A stretch of DNA of 64,000 nt from an uncultured Eubacteriales bacterium. Lineage in GTDB: Bacteria; Bacillota; Clostridia; Oscillospirales; Acutalibacteraceae. Below the pieces are notes generated by a model. The model made no database searches. It worked only from the letters and a program-made list of their open reading frames with translations, and was not told the DNA's origin. The stretch spans positions 108,821-172,820 of the forward strand of contig CABUHY010000001.1 in NCBI GenBank assembly GCA_902491475.1. Direction: 5' to 3'. The position numbers and the translations under genes were made by a program. Every line of letters begins with the position of its first letter. The first letter of the stretch is position 1. Positions 58,000 to 64,000 of the stretch are shown one piece after another.

Positions 58000-59025
58000 T
58001 TATTCGCCCTTCATTTCAAGGAGCTTAACCTTACCGTCGAAAGCAGCCTGAGAAACCTTGATGGAGTCTGTGATAGCAGCTTTGATGTCGTCCTCTTCTA
58101 CGCCCAATTCAAGGCAGTATTTCTTGTCAATGAAGAGGTTGTAGTCCATAATGTCGGGAAGCTGCATCGGGTCCATACCTGATTCAATGCCTCTCTTCTT
58201 ATAGTCCTTAACAATCTTGCCCATACCCATTCTCATCATCCAGGGAGCAACTGTAACAACCTTTCTGCCGTGCATTCCTCTTGCGTCGAATACGATAGCA
58301 AGGAACTCGGGCCATGTCATGTTGTACATACCGATCGGGATAGCTTCAAAGCCGGTCTTACCTGCCTTGTTTTCAGCCGCACCTGCGATAACCTGACCTA
58401 CCTGACGGCAAGTAAGCATTGCGGTGCCTCCCTTCGGATACATTGTGAAAGGCCATTTGTCCATAAATTCAATCTGCTCGATAAGAACAGTCCAAACGGG
58501 CTTTCTGCCGGGCTGTGTGCCGAAGATGTAGGGAAGCTCAAGAACACAAGCCGAGAAGTTTTCGTCGCAAGCGTCCTCGCAGACCTTTTCCTGAATCATT
58601 CTTGACTTCATGTAGGGGTTTCTCTCTTCAAGCTTCATTTCGGGTCTTATCTTGTTAAGATATGAGAAATAAGAACCGAGAACAACAGCTCTCTTAACGC
58701 CTGCCTTTTTGCAGAGCGGGAAAATTCTCTCAAGCGGAGCAATGTTGAACTTGTAATAGTAATCCATTACAGGATGCGGGAACTCAACTCTCTCGTCAAC
58801 GCCTGCAGCGAAGATGAAAACATCCGAACCCTCAAGCATCTTTTCGATTTCTTCGTCCGACTTCTTGTTGATGTCGCCGAATACGATTTCCATTTCCTTG
58901 GGAATGGGTGCGCCCTCCGGAAGAGGCGGAAGCGCAACGCTTGTTACCTGGTGGCCTCTTTTAATAAGAGTAGTTGCAGCTTCGCAACCGAGAAGACCTG
59001 TACCACCGATCATAAATACTTTCAT
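58000..59025 (-). CDS. NAD-dependent epimerase/dehydratase family protein
   Basis: A 341-residue extended SDR-type protein with MIGGTGLLGCEAATTLIKRG for cofactor binding, VFIFAAGVDERV and EERNPYMKSRMIQEKV in the catalytic region. The classic Tyr-x-x-x-Lys is replaced by Tyr-Met-Lys-Ser-Arg, so it may be an atypical reductase. It follows the SDR gene at 59073-59906 by 47 bp and probably shares its operon. Substrate unknown. GGAGG precedes the ATG. Confidence 0.84.
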   Translation of the reverse strand: MKVFMIGGTGLLGCEAATTLIKRGHQVTSVALPPLPEGAPIPKEMEIVFGDINKKSDEEIEKMLEGSDVFIFAAGVDERVEFPHPVMDYYYKFNIAPLERIFPLCKKAGVKRAVVLGSYFSYLNKIRPEMKLEERNPYMKSRMIQEKVCEDACDENFSACVLELPYIFGTQPGRKPVWTVLIEQIEFMDKWPFTMYPKGGTAMLTCRQVGQVIAGAAENKAGKTGFEAIPIGMYNMTWPEFLAIVFDARGMHGRKVVTVAPWMMRMGMGKIVKDYKKRGIESGMDPMQLPDIMDYNLFIDKKYCLELGVEEDDIKAAITDSIKVSQAAFDGKVKLLEMKGE

Positions 59026-59072
59026 AGTGGACCTCCAATATGTTTTTTACGGGCAATGCCCGATAGTTTAAC

Positions 59073-59906
59073 TTAGTCTTTGAATACGGGATCAAACAAC
59101 GGAAGCTTTGAAACCTTCATAACAGCAGAGAAAAGTCTGCCGCCCTGAACAGGCATAATTCTTCCGAAATAGTTCATAAACGCAGCGTCGAAGCCGTGAA
59201 CTCCGAGCGGACGCTTGAACTTGATGTCTCTCATAATCATATTTACCATTTTATCGCAAGGTGTGCTTACGGCGTTGAGCATCTTAGTACCCTTGTCATC
59301 GGTAGCGCTCTGGTCTCTGAAAATATCGGTCTTTGTAAAGCCGGGGCAAACAATTCCGACATAGCACTTACCTCTGAGTTCTTCTCTGAGAGCCTCGGAA
59401 AGCGACTTCAAAGCAGCCTTGGAAGCCGAATAAACCGATGTGCCCGCAAGAGTCATAAGAGCCGCAGATGAGTCAACATTGATGATTGCGGGTGCGGAGG
59501 ACTCGAGAAGCAACGGAAGAAGAGCGTGAATGGAATAAACAGCAGAATAGAAGTTGATATCCATTGCCTTCTTTATGTAATCAATCGAGTAATTCTGGAA
59601 TCTGTCAAACTTGGGCAAAATTCCCGCATTGTTGATAAGAACATCGGGATGAATGTTGTTCTCTTTGAGATAATCAACAAAATCAAGCCAATTCTGCTCA
59701 ACCGAAACATCGAAAAGCTGATAAGAGAACTTATCCGCATAATTGCCGAGCTCCTCAACAACCTTTTTCATTTTTTCTTCGCTTCTTGCAATACCGATTA
59801 CAGTACAACCGTGTTCCTTGATAAGACGCTCTGCAACGCCTTTACCCATACCGCCCGAAGCACCTGTGATGATAACGGTTTTGTTATTCATCCAATTAGT
59901 GTTCAT
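59073..59906 (-). CDS. Short-chain dehydrogenase/reductase
   Basis: A 277-residue SDR: cofactor loop IITGASGGMGKGVAERLIKE, NNAGILPKFD, catalytic Ser in NVDSSAALM and Tyr-x-x-x-Lys in SVYSASKAALKSLSE. The active site is complete. The C-terminus has a hydrophobic stretch typical of enzymes acting on lipid-like ketones, which is only suggestive. I use ATG 59906, with GGAG 7 bp before it, not the GTG at 59912. First gene of a two-gene minus-strand operon. Confidence 0.89.
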   Translation of the reverse strand: MNTNWMNNKTVIITGASGGMGKGVAERLIKEHGCTVIGIARSEEKMKKVVEELGNYADKFSYQLFDVSVEQNWLDFVDYLKENNIHPDVLINNAGILPKFDRFQNYSIDYIKKAMDINFYSAVYSIHALLPLLLESSAPAIINVDSSAALMTLAGTSVYSASKAALKSLSEALREELRGKCYVGIVCPGFTKTDIFRDQSATDDKGTKMLNAVSTPCDKMVNMIMRDIKFKRPLGVHGFDAAFMNYFGRIMPVQGGRLFSAVMKVSKLPLFDPVFKD

Positions 59907-60074
59907 AAGCACACTCCTTCAACTTTATTGTATCTTATATATTATACATCAAACTAATATTTTTTCAATAGAATAACCGAATTTTGTTAAAAATTCGTCA
60001 AAAAAAGTTATTGCAAAAATCATTATTTATGTTATACTATAAGAACAAACAGAACAAATCCGAAAAACGCTGTG

Positions 60075-60305
60075 AAAAAGGTCAGTAAATCTACCGATTT
60101 TACGAATTCAAGAGAGAGTTTGCACAAGCTGAGAACAAACTTATTCCGACGGCAGGTTGAAATTTCACTTTGGAGCGGTGCGGCTGAACCTTACAGTAGG
60201 TCGCAACGGCAGCCTCCGTTACGGGCAAGGGAGTGTTTGCTCTTTCCAATCGGGTGGTTTACGGTATTTTTCTCCGTCCCTATTTGGGGCGGAGTTTTTG
60301 TTTTG
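60075..60305 (+). promoter_or_regulatory. T-box riboswitch leader of pheST
   Basis: A 5' leader with the T-box parts. The stem I region has a probable Phe specifier TTC at 60107-60109 within GAATTCAAGAGAGAG. The T-box sequence GGGTGGTTTACGG (60252-60264) contains the TGGT that pairs with the tRNA ACCA end. A terminator follows (CTCCGTCCC/GGGGCGGAG, 60272-60299) with T-run. Uncharged tRNA-Phe should stabilise the antiterminator and switch pheST on. The open frame through it is not translated. Confidence 0.88.
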
Positions 60306-60341
60306 TTAAATATATTTCACAATATCGAAAGGAAGAGAAAA

Positions 60342-61361
60342 ATGAAAGAACAACTCAGCAAAATTCATGAGTCTGCCAAAGCCGAATTAGCCGAGCTTTC
60401 AAGTATTCAAGAGCTTGAAAACTTCAGAGTACAGGTTCTCGGTAAAAAAGGTAAATTGACTGCCATTCTCAAGCAGATGGGCACACTTTCCGCAGAGGAA
60501 AGACCGAAAATCGGTCAGCTTGCAAATGAAGTAAGACAGAGCATTGAGGAAATGCTCAAGGAAAAGACCGTTCAGTTAAAGGAAAAGGAGCTTGAGGCAA
60601 AGCTTTCCGCAGAAACTATCGATGTTACCCTCCCCGGCGACATCACACCGATAGGTCATAAGCATCCGCTTTCAATCGTTCTTGACGAAGTTAAGGACAT
60701 TTTCATCGGTATGGGATTCCAGATTGCAACGGGTCCCGAGGTTGAGTGGGATTACTACAACTTCGAAGCGCTCAATCTTCCGCCCGACCACCCTGCAAGA
60801 GACACGCAGGACACATTCTACATCACGGAAAAGATGCTTTTGAGAACGCAGACCTCCCCTGTTCAGATTCGTGTCATGGAAAAGCAGGAGCCGCCCATCA
60901 GAATTATCGCTCCGGGCAGAGTTTACCGTTCGGACGCAGTTGACGCAACTCACTCCCCCTATTTCCATCAGATTGAGGGTCTTGTCGTTGACGAGGGCAT
61001 TACAATGGGCGACTTAAAGGGCAACCTTATGCAGTTTGCCAAGCGCCTCTACGGCGAAAACACCGAAATCCGTTTAAGACCTCACCACTTCCCGTTCACA
61101 GAGCCGTCCTGCGAAATGGATGTTACCTGCTTCAAATGCGGCGGCAAGGGCTGTCCTATGTGTAAGGGCGAGGGCTGGGTTGAAATCCTCGGCGGCGGTA
61201 TGGTTCATCCGAAGGTTCTCCAGAACGGCGGCGTTGACTCGGAAAAATATTCGGGCTACGCTTTCGGTATCGGTCTTGAAAGACTTACAATGTTCAGATT
61301 CAATATTGACGATATGCGTTTGCTGTTTGAAAACGATATGCGTTTCTTAGGTCAGTTTTAA
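60342..61361 (+). CDS. pheS: Phenylalanyl-tRNA synthetase alpha subunit
   Basis: A 339-residue class II synthetase subunit. The N-terminal coiled-coil (MKEQLSKIHESAKAELAELS) binds tRNA; motif 2 lies at IIAPGRVYRSDAVDATHSPY, and motif 3 at FGIGLERLTMFRF. A C-K-C-G/C-x-M-C cluster (TCFKCGGKGCPMCKGEGW) appears where most bacterial PheS have a related Cys region. The start is ATG 60342 with AGGAAGAG upstream; the longer frame overlaps the T-box. Forms an alpha2-beta2 enzyme with PheT. Confidence 0.96.
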   Translation: MKEQLSKIHESAKAELAELSSIQELENFRVQVLGKKGKLTAILKQMGTLSAEERPKIGQLANEVRQSIEEMLKEKTVQLKEKELEAKLSAETIDVTLPGDITPIGHKHPLSIVLDEVKDIFIGMGFQIATGPEVEWDYYNFEALNLPPDHPARDTQDTFYITEKMLLRTQTSPVQIRVMEKQEPPIRIIAPGRVYRSDAVDATHSPYFHQIEGLVVDEGITMGDLKGNLMQFAKRLYGENTEIRLRPHHFPFTEPSCEMDVTCFKCGGKGCPMCKGEGWVEILGGGMVHPKVLQNGGVDSEKYSGYAFGIGLERLTMFRFNIDDMRLLFENDMRFLGQF

Positions 61362-61373
61362 GGAGGTGTCGAG

Positions 61374-63755
61374 ATGAATTTATCAAAAAAATGGATGAGC
61401 GATTATGTTACTCTCAATGTCAGTGACCAGCAGTTTGCGGACGATATGACAATTTCCGGCTCAAAGGTTGAAAGCTTTGAAACCGAGGGTAAAGATATAA
61501 AGAATGTTATCGTGGGCAGAGTTGAATCACTCGAAAAGCACCCCGATTCGGACCATCTTTGGGTATGCCAAATAAATGTCGGCACACCCGAAAATATTCA
61601 GATAGTTACAGGCGCACAGAACCTTAAAGAGGGCGACTATGTACCCGTAGCAATGGACGACAGCTATGTTGCAGGCGGTCAGCACATCAAAAAAGGCAAG
61701 CTCCGCGGCGTTGAGTCAAACGGTATGCTCTGCTCCCTCGGCGAGCTCGGTCTTACCGCTCACGATTTCCCGTATGCTATCGAAAACGGTATTTTCGTAC
61801 TCGGCGACGACTGCGATTTAACTCTCGGTAAGGATATTCACGAGGCTATCGGTCTCGACGATGTTGTTACTGAATTTGAAATCACTTCAAACAGAGCGGA
61901 CTGCCTTTCAATAGTCGGTCTTGCAAGGGAAGCTGCCGCAACCTTTGACGCAGAACTCAAAGTCCCCGTCCCCGAGGTTAAAAACACTCACGGCGATGTA
62001 AACGACTTCCTTTCGGTTGAAATCAAGGAGCCGTCGCTTTGTTACAGATATGCGGGCGCGGTTGTTGAAAATGTAAGAATAAAACCCTCTCCGAGATGGA
62101 TGAGAGAAAGACTTCGTGCCTGCGGCGTCCGTCCAATCAACAACATAGTTGACATTACAAACTATGTAATGCTTGAATTCGGTCAGCCTATGCACGCATT
62201 TGACCTCAGATACCTTGACGGTCACAAGGTAATTGTCCGCAGAGCAGAAAACGGCGAAAAGATTACCACACTTGACGGTATTGAAAGAGAGCTTAACCCC
62301 GAAATGCTTGTCATTGCGGACGAAAACAAGCCCGTTGCCGTAGCAGGCGTAATGGGCGGCGAATATTCGGGAATTATGGACGATACGACAACGATTGTAT
62401 TCGAGTCGGCTATGTTCAACGGCGTTTCGGTAAGGCGTACGGCAAAGGCTCTCGGAATGAGAACCGAGGCCTCCGCAAGATACGAAAAAGAGCTTGACGC
62501 AACAGGCTGCCTGCGTTCTCTTACCCGTGCTTTGCAGTTGGTTGAAATGCTTGACGCAGGCGATGTTGTCGGCGGCGTTGTTGACTGCGACCACAGCGAC
62601 AAAACACCCGTTACTCTCCCCTTCAAGCCAGAATGGGTAAACAACTTTATAGGAATAAATCTCTCGGCAGACGAGCAGAAGAAAATCCTTGAAAAAATCG
62701 GCTTTAAAGTCAAGGACGGTATGATTATCTCTCCATCGTTCAGAAACGATATTGAGCATCAGGCGGATATTTCCGAGGAAATCGCAAGATTTTACGGCTA
62801 TGACAAAATTCCCGACAGAGCGCTTGCAGGCGTTGCCGACGGCAGATACACCGACGAGCAGATGCTTGAAAAGAAGGTCAATGAAACCATGCTTGCCGCA
62901 GGATATTCCGAGGTATGCACATACACCTTCATAAGCCCCAAGGAATTTGATAAAATTATGCTCCCCAAGGACAGCGAGCTTCGCAACTGCGTTGTTATTT
63001 CCAACCCCTTGGGTGAGGACACCTCGGTAATGAGGACAACGGCAATTCCGTCAATCCTCCAGGTGCTTTCAAAGAACTACAACAACCGTAACGACAAAGC
63101 CGCTGTTTACGAGATAGGACCCGTTTACAAGTCAAACGGCACAGAAGAATTACCCGATGAGCCGTCGCTCGTTACAATCGGTCTTTACGGCGAAAAGGTT
63201 GATTTCTTCAACATCAAGGGCGTTGTTGAAACGGTTATGAACGCTGTCGGAATAAAAGAATATGAAATTGAAAGGGTTTCGGACAATCCCGTATTCCACC
63301 CCGGCAGAGCCGCAAAAATCAGCGTAAACGGCAAGGAATTGGCTATATTCGGCGAGGTTCATCCGAGCGTCAGAAGCAATTATTCAATCGGCACACGCTG
63401 CTATGTCGCACAAATTTCAATGGCTGTTCTGTTTGAAAACAGACTTGTCGAAAAGGTTTATACTCCGTTGCCTAAGTTCCCCGCTCTTACAAGAGACCTT
63501 GCTTTTGTATGCGAGAAGAATATTCCCGTTGTATCGCTTGAAAAGGTTATTTCCTCTGCGATAGGCAGAACTCTTGAAAACATCGCTTTGTTCGATGTTT
63601 ATGAGGGCAGTCAGGTCGAAAACGGTATGAAGAGCGTTGCGTTCAGCCTGAAGCTCCGCTCGGGCGAAAGAACACTTACCGACGAGGATGCAGACAGTGC
63701 GGTAAACAAGGCTGTCAAGGCACTTGAAAAAATCGGTATCAAGCTCAGAAGCTGA
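61374..63755 (+). CDS. pheT: Phenylalanyl-tRNA synthetase beta subunit
   Basis: A 793-residue protein with an N-terminal EMAP/OB-like tRNA-binding domain (VIVGRVESLEKHPDSDHLWV), a B3/4 editing domain, a B5 domain and the C-terminal anticodon-binding FDX-ACB domain (PLPKFPALTRDLAFVCEK). It lies 12 bp after pheS with AAGGAGGTG before its ATG. It completes the operon driven by the T-box. Normal length. Terminator at 63781-63810. Confidence 0.96.
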   Translation: MNLSKKWMSDYVTLNVSDQQFADDMTISGSKVESFETEGKDIKNVIVGRVESLEKHPDSDHLWVCQINVGTPENIQIVTGAQNLKEGDYVPVAMDDSYVAGGQHIKKGKLRGVESNGMLCSLGELGLTAHDFPYAIENGIFVLGDDCDLTLGKDIHEAIGLDDVVTEFEITSNRADCLSIVGLAREAAATFDAELKVPVPEVKNTHGDVNDFLSVEIKEPSLCYRYAGAVVENVRIKPSPRWMRERLRACGVRPINNIVDITNYVMLEFGQPMHAFDLRYLDGHKVIVRRAENGEKITTLDGIERELNPEMLVIADENKPVAVAGVMGGEYSGIMDDTTTIVFESAMFNGVSVRRTAKALGMRTEASARYEKELDATGCLRSLTRALQLVEMLDAGDVVGGVVDCDHSDKTPVTLPFKPEWVNNFIGINLSADEQKKILEKIGFKVKDGMIISPSFRNDIEHQADISEEIARFYGYDKIPDRALAGVADGRYTDEQMLEKKVNETMLAAGYSEVCTYTFISPKEFDKIMLPKDSELRNCVVISNPLGEDTSVMRTTAIPSILQVLSKNYNNRNDKAAVYEIGPVYKSNGTEELPDEPSLVTIGLYGEKVDFFNIKGVVETVMNAVGIKEYEIERVSDNPVFHPGRAAKISVNGKELAIFGEVHPSVRSNYSIGTRCYVAQISMAVLFENRLVEKVYTPLPKFPALTRDLAFVCEKNIPVVSLEKVISSAIGRTLENIALFDVYEGSQVENGMKSVAFSLKLRSGERTLTDEDADSAVNKAVKALEKIGIKLRS

Positions 63756-63780
63756 TAAACGGTTAATTGGATATTTTATA

Positions 63781-63810
63781 ATGTACCCTCTTTATGAGGG
63801 TGCATTTTTT
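63781..63810 (+). terminator. Terminator of pheST
   Basis: TACCCTC and GAGGGTG pair around TTTAT, followed by CATTTTTT. Confidence 0.82.
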
Positions 63811-63868
63811 ATGCGGAAAGCAGTGCAGCACAGGGATTGGTTTTTGCGGTTGTTCGGATAAACAACCC

Positions 63869-63894
63869 GTAGGGACAGCCCTTGCGGATGTCCG
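63869..63894. repeat. Short palindromic intergenic repeat
   Basis: GTAGGGACAGCCCTTGCGGA followed by TGTCCG; the GGACA and TGTCC ends are complementary. It resembles short repeats common in clostridial intergenic regions; seen once here, 53 bp before another repeat. Confidence 0.45.
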
Positions 63895-63941
63895 TTAATA
63901 AATATGAACTTCTCGTATAATTTAATATTTACATTGTCAGC

Positions 63942-64000
63942 GTATGGCGGGGGCTTGCTCCCGCCGCTAATAAACATCAAATTTTCGTTATCTCTCCCTC
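63942..64000. repeat. Second copy of the palindromic dispersed repeat (cut by window end)
   Basis: From 63947 the 54 bases to the window end are identical to 13411-13464; only the base at 63945 differs in the five before. The rest of the element lies beyond the window. Confidence 0.9.

Noticed and set aside
56308..59906. Hydroxysteroid dehydrogenase cluster
   Set aside because: Three NAD-binding reductases are present, but no residues or neighbours specific to bile-acid metabolism can be seen.
60072..60341. N-terminal extension of PheS
   Set aside because: The open frame runs through the T-box leader and its terminator; ATG 60342 has the ribosome site and family N-terminus.
63792..63980. 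62-codon minus-strand frame starting MMFISGGSKPPPY
   Set aside because: The start lies in the dispersed repeat and recurs at 13444 for the same reason; not a gene.

Overview
The window looks like a chromosomal segment of a gut-type anaerobic Firmicute of class Clostridia, most likely Oscillospiraceae/Ruminococcaceae. This is inferred from gene families rather than a database match. The signs are: the SRP RNA-dnaX-ybaB-recR block, a T-box before pheST, strong AGGAGG-type ribosome binding sites, TTG/GTG starts, CCA-encoding tRNAs, SPxTG-type surface anchoring, GLUG and BspA-type surface proteins, and small acidic peptides of unknown function. It is mostly ordinary core and metabolic sequence with a few accessory islands. 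No phage, transposase, CRISPR array or defence island was recognised.

Layout. 1-3.4 kb: the 3' end of carB, then a two-gene acyl-activation/acyltransfer operon. 3.4-8.9 kb (minus strand): beta-hexosaminidase, glycerol kinase, malic enzyme and four small genes (His-rich protein, CooT-like metal protein, two membrane proteins). 9.0-12.8 kb: SRP RNA, dnaX, ybaB, recR, smpB, tmRNA. 12.7-13.6 kb: a 173-bp tandem array grown out of the tmRNA 3' end, then a palindromic dispersed repeat. 13.6-17.1 kb: zinc-ribbon protein, surface protein and an amino-acid ABC importer. 17.3-17.8 kb: tRNA-Leu and tRNA-Pro facing each other with repeat debris between. 18-31 kb: M28 peptidase, prfB, KtrAB-type K+ uptake, PrsA-like foldase, a transglutaminase/alpha-E/ATP-grasp cluster, proC, mscL and a radical-SAM protein.

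31-42.7 kb: tRNA-Ser and a surface-protein island. It holds a TetR regulator coupled to a 1659-residue GLUG protein and a 41-residue peptide, and a cell-wall subtilase plus membrane protein that share a 46-bp promoter element with an ECF sigma/DUF4367 operon. 42.8-47.5 kb: sugar symporter, a MarR-controlled cupin/SDR/flavodoxin operon and a methyltransferase. 47.6-48.2 kb: tRNA-Met, tRNA-Trp and a duplicated tRNA-Trp 3' end. 48-59.9 kb: regulator, deaminase, second M28 peptidase, CDF transporter/metallophosphatase/pyrimidine phosphorylase operon, and three NAD-binding oxidoreductases. 60-63.8 kb: T-box-controlled pheST. The window ends inside a second copy of the palindromic repeat.

The most unusual signal is a shared architecture downstream of four stable-RNA genes (tmRNA, tRNA-Leu, tRNA-Pro, tRNA-Trp). 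Beyond the RNA gene and its terminator lies an inverted copy of that gene's own T-arm. In the better preserved cases a conserved hairpin ending in ACGGACATATAAT, a variable palindromic stretch and a direct copy of the RNA gene's 3' end follow. In the tmRNA case this unit is amplified nearly four times. I do not recognise it as a described element class.
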